From: Algoriphagus oliviformis
Lineage (GTDB): Bacteria; Bacteroidota; Bacteroidia; Cytophagales; Cyclobacteriaceae
DNA: 52,569 nucleotides
Reading direction: 5' to 3'
Assembly: GCF_017254915.1 (NCBI RefSeq)
Contig: NZ_JAFKCT010000010.1
Location: forward strand, 1-52,569
The notes beneath the pieces are model-generated. The model was not told where the DNA came from. It saw only the letters and a program-made list of their open reading frames with translations, and did not search any database. A program made the translations under genes and the position numbers. This document shows positions 29,987 through 40,600 of this stretch, piece by piece (position 1 is the stretch's first letter; every line of letters begins with the position of its first letter).

Positions 29987-30916
29987 TCAAAACACTTCCA
30001 GATCCCCTAAGGTCCAGCCCCAATCTTGGTCGAGAATGGCCTCACCTGAACTTAGCTCGCGGATGGTCACCAAGGGGCCGAAGGGTAGCGTCACCAGCCC
30101 AGTCGGCAATGACTTTCCGATCTGGGGGGCGAGCCCGGAAGATGATGAAAATCTGGCTCCGGAACTCCTGATTTCCATGCCGAGAAGCCTCCCGAGGTCT
30201 TTGGATTGTTGCTCTCTCAGGTCGTGGGTGGTGAAAATATCACAAAGCCTGAATTCCCTTCCCAATTTTCCCGCTTTGATCCTATATACCAAGAGGTAGC
30301 TTTCACCGTCGCTCAAAAACTTGTAGTCAGCCAGTGGAATGTCTTGGTATCTCCACCTGATGTATCCGGGCACCAGTCGTGTCCGAATTTTGGGGCTGCA
30401 TTTTTCTTGGTTTTCTAAATTTTGGATTAGAGTGGCGATGCTTTTCCAGTCGACGGAGTCTTTGGAGCCGGATCTGGCATTCAGGTGGGGACTGATTCTA
30501 AGGGGAAGCTTTCCCCACTCTTTCCAGCCCATTTTCAGATAGCCCGGAGCACTTTTGACGTTGGGGGTATTGAAAATCACGTGGACGCCTTCGCCGGAAA
30601 CCTGCTCGACGAGCTTGGTCGTTAGCCTGCTAAATATCCCTTTTCCTTGGAAATCAGGATGGGTGGCGGTATCGACTGCCCGGCATGCCCGGATGGTTTT
30701 GCCTCGATGCTCAAACTCCCACCTCAAAAAAGCCCTTACACCGACCAGCTCCCCGGCATCCTCGGCGAGGAGTACGGGCGATTTTCCGAAGGGGTTGGCT
30801 TGGTGTTTCCATCTCCACAACGCTTCCGACTTGGGGGTGAGTTTTTCCCCAAGAGAAGCTCGCAGGAGGTCTATGATGGCAGGGAGGTCGCCTTGGTCTG
30901 CTGGGCGTATAGTCAT
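29987..30916 (-). CDS. GNAT-family N-acetyltransferase
   Basis: The 309-residue protein has a GNAT fold in its N-terminal half: MTIRPADQGDLPAIIDLL at the start, then RAVDTATHPDFQGKGIFSRL, the acetyl-CoA pyrophosphate-binding motif A (Q-G-K-G). The second half is less conserved and may form another GNAT-like lobe, as in sugar-modifying acyltransferases of polysaccharide loci. I start at the ATG at 30916 because the family N-terminus begins there; a TTG 17 codons upstream is possible. It is divergent from the Wza-like gene (135 bp between starts). Its acceptor is unknown; N-acylation of an amino sugar is a guess from context. About 200 bp before the deacetylase gene hold nothing I recognise. 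Confidence 0.82.
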   Translation of the reverse strand: MTIRPADQGDLPAIIDLLRASLGEKLTPKSEALWRWKHQANPFGKSPVLLAEDAGELVGVRAFLRWEFEHRGKTIRACRAVDTATHPDFQGKGIFSRLTTKLVEQVSGEGVHVIFNTPNVKSAPGYLKMGWKEWGKLPLRISPHLNARSGSKDSVDWKSIATLIQNLENQEKCSPKIRTRLVPGYIRWRYQDIPLADYKFLSDGESYLLVYRIKAGKLGREFRLCDIFTTHDLREQQSKDLGRLLGMEIRSSGARFSSSSGLAPQIGKSLPTGLVTLPFGPLVTIRELSSGEAILDQDWGWTLGDLEVF

Positions 30917-30993
30917 CGGCCGGTTTGCTTTGGATGTCTGCCGCTGGTCATGCTCAGGTTTGGGCAAGGCAAAGAGAAGGGGGAGGGGCCCAG

Positions 30994-31026
30994 TTGAGGA
31001 TACTCAATCACATTTGTATATATTTG
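30994..31026 (+). promoter_or_regulatory. Bacteroidota-type promoter before the export operon
   Basis: TATATTTG at 31019-31026 matches the -7 consensus TAnnTTTG of the Bacteroidota major sigma factor. A TTG at 30994-30996 lies 22 bp upstream as the -33 element. It sits 26 bp before the wza-like ATG. Confidence 0.55.
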
Positions 31027-31051
31027 ATTCATTGAGTTCAAATCACCCTGA

Positions 31052-31870
31052 ATGAAGCGTATTTTCTACCTATCCTGCCTGGTATTGCTTACGGTATCTT
31101 GTATCAGCAACAAGCGGATCACGTATTTACAAAATCTATCCGACAGTACAGCGATCGAATTGGATGAGTTTATTCCCTTTGCGGAGGTGGAGTACAAGTA
31201 CGTGCTCCAACCCTTTGATATCGTGCAGATAGACTTTGCCAGCGCAGATCCGGAGCTGGTAGAGGGATTTACTTTTCTCAATGAGCCCCAAAATTTGGGG
31301 ATGAGAGGAGGCGGAGGTGGCGGGGCTGGCAGTGACCCGCTGTATATGACGGGCTTTTCCATAGACCAAGACGGAATGGTGGAGATTCCCAAACTCGGAA
31401 AACTGAGGATAGCCGGCCTGACTGAGGAAGAAGCAAAGCAGCTCGTGCAAAGGGAAATCAATGAATACTTCAAGGAGGAGGTCTTTGTCCGACTCAGGAT
31501 CGCCGGTATCCGCTACACCACGCTGGGTGAGTTCAACTCAGTGGGTGTACAGATCATTTACAAAAACCGGGCGACCATATTTGATGCGCTGGCGAATTCG
31601 GGGGAGACTTCCCTTCTTGCCAAGAAGAATAAGCTGTTCCTTATCCGTCAATACGACAACGGGACAAAAATCCACCAGATCAACCTAAACGACCGGGCTT
31701 TGTTGGGCAGCCCTTGGTATTTTATCCAGCCCAACGATATCCTCTACCTCGAACCTATGAGAATCCGGCAGATCGGTACGGCGGACAACCTGACGGCCTC
31801 ACTTGCCCTGATCGCCGGACTATTGGCATCCGTACTATTAATAGTAAATTTGGTAAGCGGGGAATTGTAA
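31052..31870 (+). CDS. Wza-like polysaccharide export lipoprotein
   Basis: The 272-residue outer-membrane lipoprotein (signal MKRIFYLSCLVLLTVSC, Cys17 lipidated) would form or support the export channel for the exopolysaccharide. The poly-export domain begins with YKYVLQPFDIVQIDF (about 50-64) and has FSIDQDGMVEIPKLGKLRI (about 107-125). An SLBB-like unit (155-240) follows with a C-terminal hydrophobic helix (about 248-267). A glycine-only loop, RGGGGGGAG near 86-94, is unusual. The next gene, a Wzc-like kinase, begins 3 bp after the stop, so the pair is one operon. Length and order are normal for Bacteroidota Wza proteins. Confidence 0.93.
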   Translation: MKRIFYLSCLVLLTVSCISNKRITYLQNLSDSTAIELDEFIPFAEVEYKYVLQPFDIVQIDFASADPELVEGFTFLNEPQNLGMRGGGGGGAGSDPLYMTGFSIDQDGMVEIPKLGKLRIAGLTEEEAKQLVQREINEYFKEEVFVRLRIAGIRYTTLGEFNSVGVQIIYKNRATIFDALANSGETSLLAKKNKLFLIRQYDNGTKIHQINLNDRALLGSPWYFIQPNDILYLEPMRIRQIGTADNLTASLALIAGLLASVLLIVNLVSGEL

Positions 31871-31873
31871 ACT

Positions 31874-34339
31874 ATGGAGAAGTTAGATCTCAGTCAGCTG
31901 GACAATGAGGAAAAGGCACTGGAAATCCAGTATGTGATAGCCAAGTACATCCGCTACTGGCCTTGGTATGTGCTTTTCATCCTGATCTTTGTCACCGGGG
32001 TCTTTTTGTTTCATCGCTACACGGTGGACGAATTCGAAGTGACTGGGTCCTTGGTGATCAAAAACAGCAATACTCCCGAGTCGAGGATCATGGATAGGTC
32101 CAATATTTTCAACTCGGGGATCAACCTTGAAAATGACATTCTCCGCCTTCGCTCCAAAAACATGGCTCGGGAGGCCCTGGGAAAGCTTCATTTTGATGTG
32201 GAGTACTATGCAAAAACCAACATCAAAGATATAGAGCTATACGACCGCTCCCCGGTGAGGATTGCGGTGGATTGGGACCATCTTCAGGTGACGGATGTAC
32301 CCGTGGAGCTGGAGATCCTCTCCGAATCCAATTTCAAACTCAACCAACCAGAGGGAGGCCTGATGGACTTCAATTCGGTACAGGCGGCGGGCGACGAGTC
32401 GATCTACGACAAGACCTATACCTTTGGGGAGGAAATTGAGACCTCCAGGTCTAAGTTTGTCGTTCATCTGGTCAATCCTTCCCGCTCTGGAGAATTGATA
32501 GTCTTCAGGCTGATCAATCCTACGGTGTTGGAAGAGCGGCTGGCAGGCTCCGTGCAGGTAGTTTTGGAAAACAACTACTCCTCAGTCTTGAGACTCAGTA
32601 CCACCACGAAAGTCCCTGAAAAGGGCAGAGACTACATCAATGCCCTGATGCAGTCCTATATCGAATATGACCTAAACGAGAAAAACAAAATCCAGGAAAA
32701 CACAATCGGCTTCATTGAGGAGCAGCTGGGCTTTTTGGAAGATTCACTCAAGGAAAAAGAGCGGGAGCTGCAGCGATTCAAAGTGGACAACAAGATGCTG
32801 GATGTCTCGGCCGAATTTTCCAATATTCTTGGCAAGATGAATACGCTGGACGAGCGGAGTGCCGAGCTCGATTTTCAGCTTCAGTACTTTGAGGAAATCC
32901 GTAGCTATATGGAGCGCAAAAGCAAGGACTACTCTGATGTGATCGCACCCTCGGTGATCGGGGTGCCGGATCCTCTGCTAAACGGGCTGATCCAAACCCT
33001 GGTGACGCTCTCCCAAGACCGGAGAAAGCTCTTGGCTACTGTCAACGAAAACCACCCGGAAGTAATCAAGATAGACGTTCAGATGACCAAGGTGCAAGAT
33101 GCGCTATTTGAAAACGTGGTCAACCTGATCGAGAACACAAGAAAACAAAAGCAGGGTATCGTGAACGAGATCAGGATGTACGATGCGCAGTTTGCGACTT
33201 TGCCCGAGTCCGAGTCCCAGTACACGAGTATTTTCAGGGAGTTCAAACTGCGGGAATCCCTCTACACCTATCTTTTGGAGAAGCGGGCCGAAGCGGGGAT
33301 TGCCCGGGCGGCCAACGTATCGGACAATGCTATTTTGGACTTGGCAAAGAAGGGTACTTTGGTATTTCCCAAGAAGACACAAAACTATGGCTTGGCTGTA
33401 GCGCTAGGTTTGCTTTTGCCCTTTGGCTTCATCGTCCTGAGGGATATGTTTGACGAAAGCATCAAGGACCAGCGGGACCTGAAAAAACACTTCATGATCC
33501 CCCAGCTCGGCGTCATAGGCTACAGTACCAAAGACACCAACAAGGTGGTGTTGGACCATCCCAAGTCTGCGGTTGCTGAGTCGTTTAGGTCTCTGAGGTC
33601 GGCAATCACCTATTTGGCTTCGGGCAAAAACACGAAGAAAATCTTGGTCACCTCCTCTGTTTCCGGTGAAGGGAAGACTTTTACCTCACTCAACCTGGCC
33701 TCCGCGATGGCGCTGGGCTCCAAGAAAACCGTGGTGGTGGGAGCGGACTTGCGTAGGCCCAAGCTAGCCAGCTATTTCGAACACTCCGAAAAAGTGGGCT
33801 TGTCCACCTACCTTATCGGGAAGGCGAGCGCCGAATCGATTGTCATGCCGACGCAGCAGGAAAATCTTTTTTTTGTGCCCTCAGGTGTGATTCCGCCGAA
33901 TCCGGCAGAGCTCCTCCAGACCCCAAAGCTGCCGGAGTTTTTGGACTATTTGGAGCAGCGTTTTGATATCGTGATTTTCGATACTCCTCCCATGGGCCTG
34001 GTTTCCGAGACCATTGACCTCATGCGACTCTTTGACATCAATCTCTATGTGGTACGCCAAAACTACACCAACAAGGATCACCTCGTCATGATCAATGACT
34101 TGTTTAACAACAAACAGGTGAAGAATGTCTACGGGGTGTTCAATGGAATCATTAATTCCGGCTATCACTACGAAGGGTACAACTACGGCTATGGGAATAC
34201 CTACCTGTATTCACAAAACAACAAATACATGTACAACTACTATGGGGAGGACCTGGATGCCAAGAAAAAGAAGATCAAAAAGACCCAGTCGTTTGATCCC
34301 GTCAAGGTTCTGAAAAGAGCATTTAGGCTTAGGAAATAA
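31874..34339 (+). CDS. Wzc-like polysaccharide copolymerase and tyrosine kinase
   Basis: The 821-residue inner-membrane protein controls polymer length and export. It has a first membrane helix at about 32-52 (WYVLFILIFVTGVFLF), a long periplasmic part with coiled coils (about 270-460), a second helix near 506-525 (NYGLAVALGLLLPFGFIVL), and a cytoplasmic BY-kinase domain. Walker A is SSVSGEGKT (about 594-602), Walker A' VVVGADLRRP (near 617), Walker B IVIFDTPP (near 700). The tail YHYEGYNYGYGNTYLY and further Tyr residues (about 763-793) is the autophosphorylation cluster. It is co-transcribed with the Wza-like gene. A matching phosphatase is not seen in the window. Confidence 0.95.
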   Translation: MEKLDLSQLDNEEKALEIQYVIAKYIRYWPWYVLFILIFVTGVFLFHRYTVDEFEVTGSLVIKNSNTPESRIMDRSNIFNSGINLENDILRLRSKNMAREALGKLHFDVEYYAKTNIKDIELYDRSPVRIAVDWDHLQVTDVPVELEILSESNFKLNQPEGGLMDFNSVQAAGDESIYDKTYTFGEEIETSRSKFVVHLVNPSRSGELIVFRLINPTVLEERLAGSVQVVLENNYSSVLRLSTTTKVPEKGRDYINALMQSYIEYDLNEKNKIQENTIGFIEEQLGFLEDSLKEKERELQRFKVDNKMLDVSAEFSNILGKMNTLDERSAELDFQLQYFEEIRSYMERKSKDYSDVIAPSVIGVPDPLLNGLIQTLVTLSQDRRKLLATVNENHPEVIKIDVQMTKVQDALFENVVNLIENTRKQKQGIVNEIRMYDAQFATLPESESQYTSIFREFKLRESLYTYLLEKRAEAGIARAANVSDNAILDLAKKGTLVFPKKTQNYGLAVALGLLLPFGFIVLRDMFDESIKDQRDLKKHFMIPQLGVIGYSTKDTNKVVLDHPKSAVAESFRSLRSAITYLASGKNTKKILVTSSVSGEGKTFTSLNLASAMALGSKKTVVVGADLRRPKLASYFEHSEKVGLSTYLIGKASAESIVMPTQQENLFFVPSGVIPPNPAELLQTPKLPEFLDYLEQRFDIVIFDTPPMGLVSETIDLMRLFDINLYVVRQNYTNKDHLVMINDLFNNKQVKNVYGVFNGIINSGYHYEGYNYGYGNTYLYSQNNKYMYNYYGEDLDAKKKKIKKTQSFDPVKVLKRAFRLRK

Positions 34340-34364
34340 AATGAAATAGAAGCAGGCAATTGGG

Positions 34365-34394
34365 GCTCGGGAAATTTCCGGGCTTTTTTTTTTG
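34365..34394 (+). terminator. Terminator after the export operon
   Basis: GCTCGGGAAA and TTTCCGGGC pair directly, followed by ten Ts, about 30 bp after the kinase stop. Confidence 0.8.
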
Positions 34395-34566
34395 AGGAGA
34401 CTCGGGTTTTGCGCTGCTGTTGACCGGGCGTAATTGCCTACTTATCTGACGGGGATGGTTTTGCAACTGACGCAAGTAGGGAACACTTTTGTCAAAAAAC
34501 CTAGAAAATAGCCTTTGGATGCCCTGTTTCATAGTTTTCTAACAAGTCTTAAGCAGGCTGATATGT

Positions 34567-34622
34567 GGCCAAAAAAAACTCCAACGAGGAAAGCGATAGC
34601 TTCCCGCGCTGGAGTTTTCTCG
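34567..34622 (-). terminator. Terminator of the beta-helix/Ig protein gene
   Basis: On the minus strand AAAACTCCA and TGGAGTTTT pair, with an inner GCGGGAAGC/GCTTTCCTC-like stem, and are followed by eight Ts. It lies 40 bp after the stop of the 2435-codon gene. The rest of the 322-bp gap between the two convergent genes shows nothing else. Confidence 0.8.
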
Positions 34623-34661
34623 TTTAGTTAAAGCTCGGCCCGCTTGGAGGCAGGGCGCTGC

Positions 34662-37600
34662 TTAGTGCTTGATTATTTTTTTGACTACGAGGACATTGTT
34701 GTCTCCCAGGATTTTGAAGAGGTAGATGCCCGGCACATAGTCTTCCAAATCGACCTTGATCTTGCTCGTTCCCTTTTCCAGTTCGAATGTTTCAACCAGT
34801 CTTCCTGTCATGTCCACGACTTGGATGCTGATTGTTTGCACTTGGCGGAAATTGAAAAGACGGAGGTTGACAAACTTTTGGGCGGGATTCGGGCTCGCAT
34901 GTACCATAGGCTGCTCTCCTAAGGTTCCTGCCGCGCTACCCTCGACCACCATGATAGTCGGTCTGGCTGATTCGGCAGTCAATCCGTCTAGGTCAAACAC
35001 CTTCGTCTTTAGCGTGTAGGTGCCCACGGGAGGATTGACCCAGTTAAACTCATAGGGAGGTTCGGTAATCAATGCGAAGATCTGCTCATTGTAGAAGAAT
35101 TCTACGTGCTGGATTCTGTTTTCCGGATCGCTAGGCTCAGTCCTGATCAGGATATTCTCCCCAGCTTGGAATACCTGTCCATCGGTAGGTTCGACTATCG
35201 TGATACTTGGCGCTTGGTTTGACCTCACTTCGATGGTTGGCCTGGATGATTCCGCGGTAAGGCCCTTGGCATCGAAGACCTTGGTCTTGAGCGTGTAGGT
35301 GCCCACGGGAGGATTGACCCAGTTGAACTCGTAAGGAGCCTCGGTGACGATGGCAAAGATCTGCTCGTTGTAGAAGAACTCGACGTGCTCGATCTGGCCT
35401 TCGGGATCGACAGGCTCGGTCTTGATCAGGACGTCGTCGCCAAGATTGAAGACCTGACCGTCCACGGGCTCGACGAGCGTGATGCTAGGCGGTAGGTTTT
35501 CCCTGACGGTGATCGTCGCCTCGGCGGACTCTCCGGTCTGTGCAGCATCGTCGGTCACCACGGCCTTGATCGCGTAGTTTCCTGCCGAAGGGCTTTCCCA
35601 ATTGAACTCGTAAGGAGCCGCCGTGAGCGTGGCAAGCAGGCTGCCGTTGGCAAAGAACTCGACTGTTTGCACCCTTCCCTCCGGATCGCTTGGTGTGGCG
35701 CTGAGCAGTACATCATCACCCAGGTCGATGACTGCCCCGTCTGTCGGAGCGGTCAGGGTGACGGTAGGCGGCAGGTTTTCTACGATGGCGATAGTCGGTC
35801 TGGATGATTCCGCGGTAAGGCCCTTGGCATCGAAGACCTTGGTCTTGAGCGTGTAGGTGCCCACGGGAGGATTGACCCAGTTGAACTCGTAAGGAGCCTC
35901 GGTGACGATGGCGAAGATCTGCTCGTTGTAGAAGAACTCGACGTGTTCGATCTCACCTTCGGGATCCATAGGTTCGGTCTTGATCAGGACGTCGTCGCCA
36001 AGATTGAAGACCTGGCCGTCCACTGGCTCGACGAGCGTGATGCTAGGAGGCAGGTTTTCCCTGACGGTGATCGTCGCCTCGGCGGACTCTCCGGTTTGTG
36101 CGGCATCGTCGGTCACGACGGCCTTGACCGCGTAGTTTCCTGCCGATGGGCTTTCCCAATTGAACTCGTAAGGAGCCGCCGTGAGCGTGGCAACTAAACT
36201 GCCGTTGGCAAAGAACTCGACTTTTTGCACCCTTCCTTCCGGATCGCTTGGTGTGGCGCTGAGCAGTACATCATCGCCCAGGTCTAAGACTGCCCCGTCT
36301 GTCGGTGCGGTCAGGGTGACGGTAGGCGGCAGGTTTTCCCTGACGGTGATCATTGCTTCGGCGGACTCTCCGGTTTGTGCGGCATCGTCGGTCACCACGG
36401 CCTTGATCGCGTAGTTTCCTGCCGATGGGCTTTCCCAATTGAACTCGTAAGGAGCCGCCGTGAGCGTGGCAAGCAGGCTGCCGTTGGCAAAGAACTCGAC
36501 TTTTTGCACCCTTCCCTCCGGATCGCTTGGTGTGGCGCTGAGCAAGACATCATTGCCCAGGTCTATGACTGCCCCGTCTGCCGGAGCGGTCAGGGTGACG
36601 GTAGGCGGCAGGTTTTCCCTGACGGCGATAGTCGGCCTGGCTGACTCAGCGGTAAGGCCCTTGGCGTCGAAGACTTTGGTCTTGAGCGTATAGGTTCCCA
36701 CAGGAGGATTGACCCAGTTGAACTCGTATGGCGCCTCGGTGACGATGGCGAAGATCTGCTCGTTGTAGAAGAACTCGACGTGCTCGATCTGGCCTTCGGG
36801 ATCTACAGGTTCAGTTTTGATCAGGACGTCGTCACCAAGGTTGAAGACCTGACCGTCCACTGGCTCGACGAGCGTGATGCTAGGCGGTAGGTTTTCCCTG
36901 ACGGTGATCGTCGCCTCGGCGGACTCTCCGGTCTGTGCGGCATCGTCGGTCACCACGGCCTTGACCGCGTAGTTTCCTGCCGATGGGCTTTCCCAATTGA
37001 ACTCGTAAGGAGCCGCCGTGAGCGTGGCGAGCAGGCTGCCGTTGGCAAAGAACTCGACTTTTTGCACCCTTCCTTCCGGATCGCTAGGCGTTGCGCTGAG
37101 CAGGACATCATCGCCCAGGTCGATGACTGCCCCGTCTGCCGGTGCGGTCAGGCTGACGGTAGGCGGCAGGTTTTCTACGACGGCGATAGTCGGCCTGGCT
37201 GACTCAGCGGTAAGGCCCTTGGCGTCGAAGACCTTGGTCTTGAGCGTATAGGTTCCCACGGGAGGATTGACCCAGTTGAACTCGTATGGCGCCTCGGTGA
37301 CGATGGCGAAGATCTGCTCGTTGTAGAAGAACTCGACGTGCTCGATCTGGCCTTCGGGATCTACAGGTTCAGTTTTGATCAGGACGTCGTCACCAAGGTT
37401 GAAGACCTGACCGTCCACTGGCTCGACGAGCGTGATGCTAGGAGGAAGGTTTTCCCTGACGGTGACCGTCGCTGTTTCTGACTCGCCGCTGAATCCAGCT
37501 TGGTCAAATGCAATCGCCCTGATCGCGTGGGTTCCCGCAGGCGGCGTCGGCCAAATGAATTCGTATGGAGCTGCGTTGACCGTGGCGAGAAGGCCGTCGT

Positions 37601-40600
37601 TGGAGTAGAATTCAACCCTTTCGACCAGCCCTTCCGGATCGTTTGGAGTGGCGCTCAGCAGGACGTCATCGCCTAGGTCCACTAGGGCTCCGTCGGTAGG
37701 AGTGGTGAGTACTACGGTCGGGGCGAGGTTTTCGATGACCGAAATCACCGGTCTCGATGACTCGGCCGTCAGGCCATGTATGTCAAATACCTTGGTTTTC
37801 AATGTGTAGGTGCCGGCTGGCGGACTCACCCAGTTGTATTCCCATGGAGCCTCAGTGATCAGGGCGAAAATCTCTTCGTTGTAGAAGAATTCCACGTGTT
37901 GGATTTCATTCTCGGGATCGATCGGGTTGGTCTTGATCAGGACGTCCTCTCCCAGGGCGAATTCCTGCCCATCAAACGGCTCGACAATTGCGATTGAGGG
38001 GGCGTAATTTGAGATGCTTACTTCTATGGTTTCGGAAGTTCCAGTCTGACCACTTTGGTCGGTGACGACCGCATACAGCTGGTGAGTGCCAATTGGTATT
38101 GATGCCCATTCCCAGTCGTAGGGCGCTTCTTGCATCTGCGCCATCAGCGTACCATCTATGTAGAGCGAGACATTGTCTATTCCATTCTCTGGATCATACG
38201 GGTTGGTCTTGACCAAAATACTCTCCCCGTAGCTGTAGTCGTAGCCATCAGTAGGATGGCTGATGGAGATGGTGGGGGGAAGATTGACTTCGGACTGTGG
38301 GACCACGTGGAGGATGACGATGTCGGACTGGGTTTGGTTTCCTCCCGCATCATAGGCCACTGCATAGGTCAGATAGGTGCCTACGCCGAGTTGGACAGGC
38401 CAATCCAGTTCTATCGGATCGCTTTCTATCGTTCCTACCAATTCTCCGTTGGCATAGAACTCGACTCGTTCTACATCGTCTTCCGCATCATAGATGGAAA
38501 TCAATACTTTGAGGATCGCTCCCGTGCCGACTACCGACTCGCGGATAGGCTCCTCGACCGTGACGATGGGAGGGAAGTTTACCAAGGCAGTGTCTATCAC
38601 ACTGATATTTACCAGGTCGGATTCTCCTGTTAGACCTTCCCTGTCGTAGATGATCGACTTTAGGGCATGTGATCCCGCAGCCGCATTCGGCCAATTTAGA
38701 TCAAAAGGCGCGCTACTTGCTGTGCCGATGAGGTCCGATCCGCTGTAAAACTCGACTTTGTCGATGTCATTTTCCGGGTCTTTGGGGTCTGTCTGGATCA
38801 GGATACCTTGGCCATAAAGGAAATAGTCCCCTTCGCTTGGTTCACTGATTTGGATGCTGGGAGCTTGGTTTGGCGTTGGAGGTTCAGTGATGTTGACCTT
38901 GATCTGCGCAGAGACCCCACTGCTACCCAGGTTGTCGTAGACCACAGCCTGTAAGGTGTAGTAGTCGATATCGCTTGGTGACCAGATCAGTTCATAGGGA
39001 GCCTCGGTGAGCGTGCCGAGCAGGTTGTTTCCCTCAAAAATCTCCACCCTATCCACCGTTCCGTCGGGGTCGCTGGGCAAGGTGCTGACCAGAATGTCCA
39101 CTCCCAGGTCGATGGACTGGTTGTCCGCGGGAGAAGTGATTTCAACCGTCGGAGGAAGGTTTGGGGGGCTTCCTACCAAAACCGAAATGGGGACCAGCTC
39201 CGACTCGGCCCGCTGTCCAAAGTTGTCGAGCGCTACTGCCTTTAGATCATAGTTTCCCGGAATAGGTGCCGGCCAGGTGTATTGGAAGGGGGGAGCATAC
39301 ACCCTGGCTATAATGGTGTCCCCCTGGAAGAAAAAAACCCGGTTGAGCAATCCCGTTGGGTCGTTGATCTCGGTGTTGATGAAGATATCTTCTCCGGCAT
39401 AGAACGTCTCGTCGGGTTCGGGCTCGGATATGGCTATTCCAATGGGTGAAGGAGGGAGATCAGGCAGGTTGATGTTCGTCTTGACCAGCAGCACCGAGCC
39501 GTAGGGGGGGATAGTGGCTTTCTGGTTGAAAATCTCGTTTTTGGCATTTCTGTAGATTCCGGGTAGGGGGACTTCGATTTCTGTATCGGAGTAGTTGTAC
39601 TCAAAGTGAATGTATTCGAGGATATTGAGCTCCTTGGTGGTGACCTTGGAAATAGCCATGTTATCAAATATGACGGATTCTGAAGGTTGGTTGATTTTGA
39701 TGACCACGCTCTCGTTGGAAGCGGAGACGCCGGCTTGAAACAGGATTTGTATTTTTTGAGGCTCTAGCCTGGTGGCAAAGTACCGGAGAGTTCCCTCCTG
39801 GTTGTCGTCATAGGTTTTTTCCAAAAACAACTGGATTTCCTTGTTTTCCACCTCACTTTTCGAGTCAAACTCGATCAGGATTTCCTCTCCCGCCTCTACG
39901 GCACCGATCTGTATGTAGGTTAAAACGTGCTCTCCGGGATTGGGGGTGATGGATAGCGAACCACCCTCGATTCCGTCTGGGAGCCATTCCGAAACTCCTC
40001 CATAGGTGCCCGCCACGATGTCGATATTGGAATCGAATGAACTTGATTTGATGGGCGAACTGGTGACGATGTCGTAGCGCTGTAGGTTGAAGCGCGGCTT
40101 GTTGGAGTTCAGGTCGTAGGCAAACGCGTCTCGCCAGCTGGTGATGTTTCGGGTCTGTCCGGAGGGCGTGTCGCCGGCGTCCTTGGAGTGAAAGATAAAT
40201 TCGCTGTTGTAAGGGTCGAGAAAGTAATTGTTGTCCAGCTGTCCAAATTCGGCGATATCGTAGTCATTGGTCGTCAGGGACATGACCAGTTCTTCATCAA
40301 ACACCCGGGAAAGATGGTTGTTTTCTATGGTGATATCCCGGATGGGCGTGCCGATGTTGTCATGGGAAGCCAGAATGTTGATGGGAACTTTGTAGATGGT
40401 GTTTTCGGTGAGCTCCAGGTTGTTGTTGTTGTGGAGGAATATTCCGCTGCCGCTGATGTTGTGGATGGTGTTTTCGTACAGCTTGATCCCCGCTGCCATG
40501 TCGTCAGCATAGATGCCATGGGCCAGGAGTTCCTTTTCCTCATTTCCCTCCATGTTGCCGAGTCCATTCAGGATGATGTTGCCATGGATCTCCCTCCCTT

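Noticed and set aside
34938..39445. Regular repeats suggesting a CRISPR array
   Set aside because: Units are 279 bp, in frame, without spacers, and encode Ig-like domains. No cas genes are near.
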